In this document: positions 7,369 through 15,117 of the stretch, piece by piece
Numbering within the stretch: position 1 is the stretch's first letter
Layout: each line of letters begins with the position of its first letter
DNA from: a virus
Direction: 5' to 3' (one strand)
Length of the DNA: 35,234 bases
IMG/VR virus record: IMGVR_UViG_3300017743_000048
Location: 1-35,234 of that record
Position numbers and translations under genes: made by a program
Notes under the pieces: model-generated
The model's input: only the letters and a program-made list of their open reading frames with translations
Databases searched by the model: none
Told to the model about the DNA's origin: nothing

Positions 7369-9909
7369 TTAAAATGATCCAGCATCTATAGTTATATTTT
7401 CTAAATGTCTTTCTGTACCAGTGCAAGAAATTACTTGTGATTGTCCTGCACAATCATTAACCCAAAGTGCTGCAATTTCTACAGGAGCATATGCAGTGTA
7501 AGTTAATTGTGGATTTGAGTTACCAGTTCCTCCACCATCTGCTACTTGAGAACCAAATATAAATCTTGATACGCTACTTTCCCAAGCAACTGCTGCTTTT
7601 TTAGCAGATCCATCATTATAGTTGAATAAAACACCAAGATCCCAAGTAGTTGCAGATGCAGGAGCAACACCATTTACGATACCAAGTTCAATAGTTCTGT
7701 CTTCTACTGTAATACTATTTGTATCAACTTGGGTAGTCGATCCTTGTACAAATAAACTTCCAGCAACCGTCAAATCATCATCAACATAAACCATTCCAGT
7801 AGCAGAGTCTAATACTAGATTTCCTGCTGAAGTTTCAATTTCATTATTTGCAGAAGTTCCAAGTCTTAGATCATTAATATGTGCTGCAGCATTAGCATCA
7901 ACTAATGCATTAAATGTCGTTACACCAACAACAGATAGTCCATCATCAACAATAACTGTTCCACCATCAGAATCTAAAGTTAAATCACCAGAACTAGTAT
8001 CTATCTCATTATCACCTGAAACACCAATTTGAACATTATCAATTGCTGCTCCACCATCTAAATCCAAATCTCCAGTTAGATCCACATTAGAACTGAATGT
8101 GGCAATACCAGCAACACTCAAAGTTTGACTGACATTTACTTCGTCTAATTGAGTATACCCATCAACATCTAAGTCTGAATTTAGATCAACCGCAGAAGTA
8201 AATGTCGCAATACCAGTAACACTTAAGGTTTCACTAACATTTACTTCATCAAGTTCGGTATATCCATCAACATCTAAGTTTGAATTTAAATCAACTGCAG
8301 AGGTAAATGTTGCTATTCCAGCAACACTCAAAGTCTGACTGACATTTACTTCATCTAACTCAGTATATCCGTCAACATCTAAGTCGGCATTGAGGTCAAC
8401 ATCAGAAGTAAATGTAGCAATACCAGTAACACTTAAGGTTTCGCTAACATTTACTTCATCTAACTCAGTATATCCATCAACATCTAAGTCGGCATTGAGG
8501 TCAACATTGGAAGTAAATGTTGCTATTCCTGCAACAGAAATAGTCTCTTCAAAGTTTGCAGCATAGGGTGTATCTATTGCATTTGAGTGAGTAATAAAAG
8601 CATTACCCATGTAACCATGAGCACTACACTGATAATGAATAACTTTAGGTGTAGAGTCTGTAATTACAATTTCAGTGTATGTTGCTGTTACAGTTACATC
8701 ATTTGTATATGCATGAGTTTTATCAGCATCCAAGTAAAATCTAAATGGATGAGCAGACATGTCACCCGAACTTAAAGTAAATCTATAAGTTTTACCAGGA
8801 GTTAAATGGAGTATAGGTGATTCTACACCATCAATAGCATAACAACTACCACTACCAGTTCCATTATACCTATGAGCTGCTGTTTTAGAAACAACAGTTA
8901 CTGAATAGTTTTGTGTAGATGCAGAATGTGGTGCTTGTAGATATGAAAACCCTTTTAAAGAAGTTGTAGTAGTTACTCCAGAGTTATTAACACCTCCAAC
9001 ATCAGCACTTCCACTGAGAGATAAACTTCTCCATCTTTTAGATGCAGAACCTAAATTGTAAGTAGCATCTACATCAGGAGAAAGATCAGATGCAAATTCT
9101 CCACCAACAACAATATTATCAGTGTCACTATCACCTAAATTGATAATACCACCTTCAAAAGTTACATTACCTACAAAAGTAGAAACACCAGTTACTCTTA
9201 AATCATCATCAATTACAGTTTGACCAGTAGCAGAATCTAAAATTAAATTTGATGTAAGAGTATCAATTTCATTTGCTGCTGTTACACCAATTTGAATATC
9301 ATTTGATTCTAAACCTGCTAGGAAAGTTGCAATTCCGGTAGCACTGACATTAGTGAATGATACTGCAGCTCCAGGGACTGGTACACCTTTTATTCCAGTA
9401 TAAACTGCTCCACTAATATAAACACTCTTTCCAGATATTCCACTCGGTAAATTTGTTCCAATAAAGTTTAAGACACCCGATTTATAATCAAAAAACCATT
9501 CGTCATTATTTCCAGATCCTGCTCCAAATACCTGAGTACCGCTAGTTGCAGCATTTGCTGCATCACCAGAAGTATGTAAATATGCTTTAATTAAATAGGT
9601 AGAACCAATTTCTGGTGGAATCCAATCTACAGTTCCTGATTTCCAAGTTCTATTTGTTGATGATGTTATATCTGCAGTACACTCTACAGGATTTGAAGTA
9701 AGATATACTGTAACTTCGTTAGTGCTACTACTAGGAATAGTCGAAGGAATTTGGTATGATTCTGCCCATACTTCCTCACCTCGTAGTAGTAGAGGAGAAG
9801 AAATTGATTCATTGGTAGCATTCTTGATGGAATTAACATCAGTTTTTACCCTACCATATCCAATCTTCTTCCAAAGATAATCAACCTTTTGAGTGTCCGT
9901 AATTGCCAT
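7369..9909 (-). CDS. Fibre-like structural protein with 35-aa tandem repeats and a cupredoxin-like domain
   Basis: The 846-aa protein has a globular N-terminus (MAITDTQKVDYLWKKIGYG, then FDYKSGVLNFIGTNLP) of a type found in cyanophage virion proteins. Residues about 335-444 form a cupredoxin-like domain (HLTPGKTYRF, SAHPFRFYLD, HYQCSAHGYMGN). Residues about 455-620 are four 35-aa repeats (VTGIATFTS.VDLN.DLDVDGYT) plus a degenerate fifth, probably a beta-rich shaft. NEID/NEIE modules occur three times (near residues 215, 645 and 690). The C-terminus, with SITVEDRTIELG and WDLGVLFNYND, resembles a conserved end domain of such proteins. TAAGGAATC about 10 nt before the ATG supports the start. 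It is likely an accessory tail or head fibre; its exact virion location cannot be told. Confidence 0.8.
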   Translation of the reverse strand: MAITDTQKVDYLWKKIGYGRVKTDVNSIKNATNESISSPLLLRGEEVWAESYQIPSTIPSSSTNEVTVYLTSNPVECTADITSSTNRTWKSGTVDWIPPEIGSTYLIKAYLHTSGDAANAATSGTQVFGAGSGNNDEWFFDYKSGVLNFIGTNLPSGISGKSVYISGAVYTGIKGVPVPGAAVSFTNVSATGIATFLAGLESNDIQIGVTAANEIDTLTSNLILDSATGQTVIDDDLRVTGVSTFVGNVTFEGGIINLGDSDTDNIVVGGEFASDLSPDVDATYNLGSASKRWRSLSLSGSADVGGVNNSGVTTTTSLKGFSYLQAPHSASTQNYSVTVVSKTAAHRYNGTGSGSCYAIDGVESPILHLTPGKTYRFTLSSGDMSAHPFRFYLDADKTHAYTNDVTVTATYTEIVITDSTPKVIHYQCSAHGYMGNAFITHSNAIDTPYAANFEETISVAGIATFTSNVDLNADLDVDGYTELDEVNVSETLSVTGIATFTSDVDLNADLDVDGYTELDEVNVSQTLSVAGIATFTSAVDLNSNLDVDGYTELDEVNVSETLSVTGIATFTSAVDLNSDLDVDGYTQLDEVNVSQTLSVAGIATFSSNVDLTGDLDLDGGAAIDNVQIGVSGDNEIDTSSGDLTLDSDGGTVIVDDGLSVVGVTTFNALVDANAAAHINDLRLGTSANNEIETSAGNLVLDSATGMVYVDDDLTVAGSLFVQGSTTQVDTNSITVEDRTIELGIVNGVAPASATTWDLGVLFNYNDGSAKKAAVAWESSVSRFIFGSQVADGGGTGNSNPQLTYTAYAPVEIAALWVNDCAGQSQVISCTGTERHLENITIDAGSF
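8048..8545 (-). repeat. Tandem array of 105-bp units (35 aa), four units plus a degenerate one
   Basis: The unit encodes LSV.GIATFTS.VDLN, then .DLDVDGYT.LDEVNVS. Two adjacent units are offset by exactly 105 nt (8161 versus 8266). Units alternate between VNVSETLSVTG and VNVSQTLSVAG, so the pattern has a two-unit higher order. That suggests the array grew by duplication of unit pairs. Confidence 0.85.
8568..8933 (-). repeat. Cupredoxin-like domain, copy shared with the 2332-2691 segment
   Basis: The segment encodes PHSASTQNYSVTV through to YMGNAFITHSN. Candidate copper ligands are the His of SAHPFRF and the Cys, His and Met of CSAHGYM. The corresponding segment in the 1575-aa fibre gene is strongly similar at DNA level, with long exact stretches such as around ACATGTCACCCGAACTTAAAGT in plus-strand reading, so a duplication or exchange links the two genes. 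This copy has an extra Cys in the loop GSCYAIDG. Confidence 0.75.
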
Positions 9910-9922
9910 TTCGTTTGATTCC

Positions 9923-12900
9923 TTATGTTATGTTAAGTGATGTTATAGATTGGCCAGAAGTAAGTGCAATTCTAATCAAACAAACATTACTAGTAGCATT
10001 ACTTAAGTTTTCACTTCCTAAAGTCATACTGTAACTTCCACTCAGAGAAGTTCCAGAAGCAATAACGTCACCAGAAGTAGATGCACAACCATCACTTCCA
10101 TTACCACCATTACCAACATTTCCACCGGGAACACCTGAACCCGCAAATGGGGTATCAGATCTAATCCAACCATTTAAAGTACTAGTATTATCTATACTAG
10201 TTCCAGGTGCAGCAATCCAGAGACCTGCAATACCTGAAGATGATGTAATATTAATATTAAAGTTTGCAACAACTTGTCTTCTAAATGCAAAGGTAAAGTA
10301 CTGAGTTCCAGTGTCTCCACTTCTATCAGGACCTGCTGGCAAATAACCAGAGGAGTAATCGGTTACATCATATTTAATATTACCAATTCTAACTGAAGCC
10401 TCTTTTGTCCCAGAAACGCCTAAATCTGAAGATTCTGTATAAACGCTATTGGTGTAGAAATTAGTAGAATTTGTATATGTAGGATTATTAGTTGTTTCAG
10501 CACTAAAATCAAATATTCTTATACCATCATCAGTATAAGTTCCGTTTCCTAAACTATTAGAGATATCAATTGCAATCTCACTAATTCCACTTTGAGATGA
10601 TTTATGTACTTGTATATTAGTAGCAATATCACTACTATATCCACCAACCCCGTTAACATTTCTAGCGCGAGTTTTTATTCTATCTATGGTTCTTACAGAT
10701 GATGACGTAATTGAAACAGTTAAGGAACTAATTGCATATGGTGAAGAAGTTCCAACATTGACAACAGGAGTTCCCCCACTCAACATTGTAGAAGCACCAT
10801 CAATTTGAGAATAATTATAATCAGAATTTGTAATTGCAGAAGAAGAAGTACCTTCTTGATTAGTACCACTATCAACTTCAACGATATTAGATTGATTTGT
10901 ATAAGTTTGTCCAACAAGGTTGGTAATTGTAACTCCAGTCAATGTCAAAGAAGGAGATCCAGAATTATAGTAAGGAATACCTGAAATGTATCTGTAAGTT
11001 CCAGCAACGTTTTCAGTTAATGTTGCTCCAGATATACTAGTAGAAGGTGATGAAGTTAGATCATCTTTTACAAATTCAACCGTATTTGTATTTCCAGTAG
11101 AACTATGAAGTAGTTGCATACTGTTTAATCCAGTACTTATACTAGAAGCTGCTTTTGAAATTCTTGCTTTGAATCCTTTATATAAACCGGGATAGTAAAT
11201 ACTACTCGCAAAAGATGTAGAAGATCCACCAGTGTTTAGTAACTGATAATCACTTTCAGAATCAATTATGAGACTTGTATAAGTTCCAGAATCATTTCCA
11301 CTTGTGAATGCTTTAGAACCGTCTGCAGACTGATTTAAGTTTGCTGTAAGAGTTCCAGAGTCAGCGTTATATGCAAATGTAGTAATTGGACCTGCAGTTG
11401 CAGTTCCAGAGGTAATTCTGGTTACATTATCTCCAGTAGATAACACTGCACCACCAGTATTATCCGTAAATCCAGAAGCAAGTTTTGGCGAAGTTCCAGT
11501 GGAGGAAACATTTGATAATGTTTTAGAACTTAATCCATTAGGAGCTGTTGGAGCATCGTCATAAACTTTTAGTGAAACTGAATCACTTGTAGGTATAACG
11601 TTAGGATCAGCAGTATTGTGATTATTGAGAGTTAAAATTAATGTATCTCTAGAAGTAGAACTATTTGTTCCTTGATTCCATGTATGTATAAGTCTAGATC
11701 CCGCCACACCACCATTAACATTATCATCTGCAATGGCATCATTTGTAGAACCATCTCCCCAATTCATTGTATAGTCAACAGTAGCACTTGCAGTGTTAGT
11801 TGTCGCATTTTCTAGATAAAGTGGTTGACCTTCAACTACATAGAAATCATTTCCACTAATTGGAGATCCACCAGTTGCTGCTCTGTAAAGTGAGAAATCT
11901 ACAACTGGGTTTGGAGTGTATACTGTAATATAATTTGCTTTTGAAACAGTTTGACTACTTCCAGCACCTACGCCATTAATATTTTTTGCAGTAGCAGTGA
12001 TTGAGAATAATCCACCTAGTGCTTCATTATACGTATGGGAGATTGTTGAAGAAGATGCATTTAATGTAGTTGTACCATCACCCCAAGTAATATCATAACG
12101 ATTTGGATTACCATCAAAAGTTACTGCCAAACTTACATTTAATGGAGATCCACCAACAGTTGGAGTACTCGCAAAATCTACATTAGATACTGCAGTATTT
12201 CCAAGAATATTGTATGCTAATTCATTTAAATCATCAATGCCGTCAACAATTCTTGTAGTATTGGTGAAAGTATTTAAAGCACCTCCAGTAACAATATCAC
12301 TATCAATAGGAGCTCCTAAAGTTAAATCTCCACCTTCTCCATGGAATGAGGTTGCTGTGGTAACTCCAGTAATATTAACATTTGATGATAATTGAACATC
12401 AGATTCAAAAGTTGATATTCCAGAAACTCTTAATATACCACCAACATTAGCATTTTTTTCTATACCTACACCACCTTCAATTACTAATGAACCAGTGTCT
12501 TTATTATCAGATTGCGTAGTATCTGCAATTAAAACCTGAGAACTGAAAGTTGATACACCTGCTACATCAAGATTAGTTAGAGATAATGACGGGATAATTG
12601 AAACCCAACTTAACTCACCATCACCATTAGTTGTCAGTAGTGCTGCATTTACTGGATTCTCTGGGAATGTATATGTAGTTACACCAGATAAAGTATCTGG
12701 AGATTTTAGATTAATCGAATTATCTCCATCTTTATCTACTAAGGAGAATTTTAGAGAAGTTGTTCCATCTTCTCTATCCCAATATCGATGAGAACCAAAA
12801 AATTTATTGTCAGCAAGAGAACTTGTCAATCCAACAAAAAGATCATATCTATCTGTCGTAAATCCAGGTTCACCAGATCTCAGTCCTGGTAATTGAGTGT

Positions 12901-12937
12901 ATTGTCCTCTTTTAAACTGTAATACTGGAGTAGTCAT
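9923..12937 (-). CDS. Fibre-like protein with PKD-like domains
   Basis: The 1004-aa protein opens with VLQFKRGQYTQLPGLRSGEPGF and DRYDLFVG. This resembles the short N-terminal attachment domain of phage tropism or fibre proteins of the Mtd-N type. Residues about 35-235 hold fibre linkers (VAGVSTFSSQV, VTTATSFHGEG). Two PKD-like (Ig-fold) domains follow: about 241-343 (ITWGDGTT, ISHTYNE, FSITATAKN) and about 343-465 (MNWGDGST, LIHTWNQ). The C-terminal 130 residues (YFTFAFRRQVVANF, GLWIAAPG, then a glycine-rich loop) are of a type I associate with cyanophage virion proteins of unknown function. AAGGAATC a few bases ahead of the ATG supports the start. PKD domains often mediate binding to carbohydrate or protein surfaces, so adhesion is a reasonable inference. 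Confidence 0.8.
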   Translation of the reverse strand: MTTPVLQFKRGQYTQLPGLRSGEPGFTTDRYDLFVGLTSSLADNKFFGSHRYWDREDGTTSLKFSLVDKDGDNSINLKSPDTLSGVTTYTFPENPVNAALLTTNGDGELSWVSIIPSLSLTNLDVAGVSTFSSQVLIADTTQSDNKDTGSLVIEGGVGIEKNANVGGILRVSGISTFESDVQLSSNVNITGVTTATSFHGEGGDLTLGAPIDSDIVTGGALNTFTNTTRIVDGIDDLNELAYNILGNTAVSNVDFASTPTVGGSPLNVSLAVTFDGNPNRYDITWGDGTTTLNASSSTISHTYNEALGGLFSITATAKNINGVGAGSSQTVSKANYITVYTPNPVVDFSLYRAATGGSPISGNDFYVVEGQPLYLENATTNTASATVDYTMNWGDGSTNDAIADDNVNGGVAGSRLIHTWNQGTNSSTSRDTLILTLNNHNTADPNVIPTSDSVSLKVYDDAPTAPNGLSSKTLSNVSSTGTSPKLASGFTDNTGGAVLSTGDNVTRITSGTATAGPITTFAYNADSGTLTANLNQSADGSKAFTSGNDSGTYTSLIIDSESDYQLLNTGGSSTSFASSIYYPGLYKGFKARISKAASSISTGLNSMQLLHSSTGNTNTVEFVKDDLTSSPSTSISGATLTENVAGTYRYISGIPYYNSGSPSLTLTGVTITNLVGQTYTNQSNIVEVDSGTNQEGTSSSAITNSDYNYSQIDGASTMLSGGTPVVNVGTSSPYAISSLTVSITSSSVRTIDRIKTRARNVNGVGGYSSDIATNIQVHKSSQSGISEIAIDISNSLGNGTYTDDGIRIFDFSAETTNNPTYTNSTNFYTNSVYTESSDLGVSGTKEASVRIGNIKYDVTDYSSGYLPAGPDRSGDTGTQYFTFAFRRQVVANFNINITSSSGIAGLWIAAPGTSIDNTSTLNGWIRSDTPFAGSGVPGGNVGNGGNGSDGCASTSGDVIASGTSLSGSYSMTLGSENLSNATSNVCLIRIALTSGQSITSLNIT

Positions 12938-12971
12938 TGATTCCTTACGTAAATTTGAAAAATAACTCTAA

Positions 12972-13268
12972 TCACCAAATGCCACCATCTAAATCGATTT
13001 TATTATCCAAGTCACTAGACAATTCAGCCTTAAGTTGATCTGGTAATCCTGGAGAAATAGGTTCCTCAACAGCATTTATCAATACATCATCAGGGTTAAC
13101 TGCAACATATTTTTGAGTTGTCCCATCATACATTAACAAGTATTTATCATTAACATTGTCAATATTAACATCTAACAATTCCCCAAGTGTTCTTGCCATA
13201 ATTGTTCCTGATGCTACGGTTGTTTTTATGGGTGTTTTTTGAGTTGATAATTTTACTTTAATACTCAT
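12972..13268 (-). CDS. Small virion-associated protein, 98 aa
   Basis: The protein begins MSIKVKLSTQKTPIKTTV and continues with LGELLDVNIDNVNDKYLLMYDG and KYVAVNPDDVL. The segment resembles the short attachment sequences that join phage fibres to the particle. It ends in the acidic stretch DLDNKIDLDGGIW. There is no signal peptide or membrane segment. Its ATG overlaps the stop of the 113-aa gene by 4 nt (ATGA), so the two are probably translationally coupled and may act together. Function is unknown; a role at the base of the following fibre is inferred from position only. Confidence 0.75.
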   Translation of the reverse strand: MSIKVKLSTQKTPIKTTVASGTIMARTLGELLDVNIDNVNDKYLLMYDGTTQKYVAVNPDDVLINAVEEPISPGLPDQLKAELSSDLDNKIDLDGGIW

Positions 13269-13606
13269 GATAGTTTACTTGCGGATTCTTGTACAAGAAC
13301 ATTTCCCTGAACTGCTTTAGAAACTAAGTTAGTTGGGGTTTTTACTAATATGTCATAATAACAACGACCACTTGGTAATGTTGATGTAATAGATGCTCCC
13401 ATAGAGACTTTAATGCTACCGTCAGAAACTACTATACTTGTATTAAAATCAAATGATTTTACTGATGTAGGATGTTTTTTTAGTGCTGCAGAAGCAGAAT
13501 ATCCAGTTAAGTTTAACATAGAATCATCATCTGCAGTCAAACTAAAAGTCTCTTCAAATTTAGTTCCTTTATGTATAATTAAATTAACACTACTTACTGC
13601 AGCCAT
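13265..13606 (-). CDS. Small beta-rich virion-associated protein, 113 aa
   Basis: The sequence starts MAAVSSVNLIIHKGTKFEETFSL, then LNLTGYSASAALKK and GRCYYDILVKTP, ending GNVLVQESA. This pattern (a strand leading into a 'loaded' Ig-like sandwich with LTGY..A) is like the N-terminal domain of BppU-type baseplate proteins and small phage structural proteins. That is fold-level similarity at best. It lies directly after gp16 and is coupled by a 4-nt overlap to the 98-aa gene. No convincing ribosome site is visible; ATGAAAAATG gives two nearby ATGs, of which the second keeps the frame used here. Confidence 0.75.
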   Translation of the reverse strand: MAAVSSVNLIIHKGTKFEETFSLTADDDSMLNLTGYSASAALKKHPTSVKSFDFNTSIVVSDGSIKVSMGASITSTLPSGRCYYDILVKTPTNLVSKAVQGNVLVQESASKLS

Positions 13607-13624
13607 TTTTCATAAACATTTTAA

Positions 13625-14065
13625 CTATTTATTATTCTCATCAATTGACTTATTTTTTAGCATTTTTGAAAGTTCTGCTGTAGATCCAACGAACAATGCA
13701 TTATTGACTGTCGTTGGTCCCTTTGGAGTTTTATCCTCTTCTAAGTCTTTAATTTTTTTCTGAAGATCTAATAATTTATCTGTAGCATCAGAAACACTCT
13801 TTATTAATTGTCCAGCAACCTCATATGCTCTTGGTTGATCGCTTTCTTGTGCTAATTCTAAAACACCATTTAACGCTTCCTGACCCTTTTCTATTATTGA
13901 ATATAAATTACCTCTTGTATAATTATAATCCTTTTTTATCTCATTTTCAGAATCATCGTATATTTTAGGTTCATTTACTTTTTTTACCAACTTAGCATCA
14001 ACATATTGTTGATCAGAAAAATCAGTATCAAATGTTTCATTTAAACCATCATATTTATTAGTCAT
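13625..14065 (-). CDS. 16: Terminase small subunit gp16
   Basis: The 146-aa protein compares with 164 aa for T4 gp16, the DNA-recognition subunit that forms rings and stimulates the gp17 packaging motor. The acidic N-terminus is followed by DYNYTRGNLYSIIEKGQEAL. A helical core follows (RAYEVAGQLIKSVSDATDKLL, then LQKKIKDLEE), matching the central coiled-coil ring-forming region of T4 gp16. The C-terminal NNALFVGSTAELSKML closely parallels the T4 NATVFVGSPTEL end. It follows gp15 by 11 nt with TAGGT as a modest ribosome site. No gp17 follows; a fibre block takes its place. The assignment is firm on motif and on the order 13-14-15-16. Confidence 0.9.
   Translation of the reverse strand: MTNKYDGLNETFDTDFSDQQYVDAKLVKKVNEPKIYDDSENEIKKDYNYTRGNLYSIIEKGQEALNGVLELAQESDQPRAYEVAGQLIKSVSDATDKLLDLQKKIKDLEEDKTPKGPTTVNNALFVGSTAELSKMLKNKSIDENNK
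13626..13633 (-). promoter_or_regulatory. Possible weak late-promoter element (AATAAATA) ahead of the accessory fibre block
   Basis: AATAAATAG lies over the last codons of gp16 (Asn-Lys-stop) and about 20 nt upstream of the 113-aa gene. A promoter here would make sense, because it would drive the fibre block separately from the neck genes. It has one mismatch and its bases are explained by coding sequence, so confidence is low. Confidence 0.25.
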
Positions 14066-14076
14066 GATTTTACCTA

Positions 14077-15105
14077 TTAAGAATATTCCATACTAAATCC
14101 AAAATCATCTCCAGGTTCTATTAGTTGATGATCTGCAGAATCGATTAAGAATAGTTCAGCTCCAGCAACATGATTTTGTGGAACTGTTGCATATTGAGAT
14201 CTTTGAACTCTAATATTATAAGAGTGTTCATCTAAATTAAGTTCTGTGCTGTTTATAATTTTTTCTAAGTACATAGTTTCATTATCAATAGTAAAGTAGG
14301 ATCTCTCAGATAATGTTTGACTCGTTGTAATTTTAATTAGTTCCCCAGCACTATCAATATCCTCATTTAATACTGCAAGAGAATTTCCAGTATAATTTTT
14401 AGCTGCAACTGGTGTAATAGAATATCTTAGATCTCTTGTAGACGATCCAGGAGATCCAGCATTGAATCCAATAGTAACTTTTTTGATAATATCTGTAGAA
14501 ATATCTGAACTTGTAGGACCAAATAGATAAGTTTTTGCGATAAATCTCAAAGTATATACTAATGATCTTCTAGTAGAATAATCACCCTCATAGTCATCTT
14601 GCATATTTAAATTACTTAATATAACAGGTACATCTTTCTTTTCACCAATTGTTGAATTTAAATCAATTGTAAGATTGAAACTTGGTTGAAAATATGGCAA
14701 TATTTGTTCAACTATCTGCAACATATCATCATTTAATTTTGTCATTATTGCTAATTCAAATTCAATATTATATGGAACAGGAACATAAGTTTTTACTAAT
14801 TGAGGGGTATCTTTAGACTTTGCTAAAAATGATTGAGTATTTGTTACTTTTCTAGATGAGTCATAACTAATTCCAACCATTTCAAATGACATCCTAGGAA
14901 GAGACATCTGAACTGGACGATTTAAATCTGGAGATTGCTCTATCCTTGCTAGAAATTTTTGTTTAGGACCGTAAGCTAAAGGAACCTCTACGCTAGAATA
15001 TGTATCACCATCAGAATCTTTTTTTTGAATAGTAATTCCATTAAAAAGAGTACCAAAAGAAATTACAGTTCTTCTTAAAATTTCGTGATAAAAATATTCA
15101 AACAT
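14077..15105 (-). CDS. 15: Tail completion / sheath stabiliser gp15
   Basis: The 342-aa protein (T4 gp15 is 272 aa) begins MFEYFYHEILRRTVISFGTLF, matching the T4 pattern MFGYFYN..FRRY...GDLF. Further shared segments are VPLAYGPKQKFLARI, LPRMSFEM, YVPVPYNIEFELAIMTK and DDMLQIVEQILPYFQP. In T4, gp15 forms a hexameric ring that caps the tail tube and sheath and provides the head-joining surface. The extra length is a C-terminal extension (about residues 255-325) with the module FTIDNETMYLEK and RVQRSQYATVPQNHVAG, which recurs in the baseplate proteins of this window. It is 12 nt after gp14 with a weak ribosome site. Confidence 0.92.
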   Translation of the reverse strand: MFEYFYHEILRRTVISFGTLFNGITIQKKDSDGDTYSSVEVPLAYGPKQKFLARIEQSPDLNRPVQMSLPRMSFEMVGISYDSSRKVTNTQSFLAKSKDTPQLVKTYVPVPYNIEFELAIMTKLNDDMLQIVEQILPYFQPSFNLTIDLNSTIGEKKDVPVILSNLNMQDDYEGDYSTRRSLVYTLRFIAKTYLFGPTSSDISTDIIKKVTIGFNAGSPGSSTRDLRYSITPVAAKNYTGNSLAVLNEDIDSAGELIKITTSQTLSERSYFTIDNETMYLEKIINSTELNLDEHSYNIRVQRSQYATVPQNHVAGAELFLIDSADHQLIEPGDDFGFSMEYS

Positions 15106-15117
15106 TTCTAAAATTTG

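Noticed and set aside
13413-13763. A 116-codon open frame on the plus strand opposite gp16 and the 113-aa gene.
   Set aside because: It lies wholly antisense to two well-supported genes, spans their junction and its product matches nothing I recognise. All real genes here are on the minus strand.
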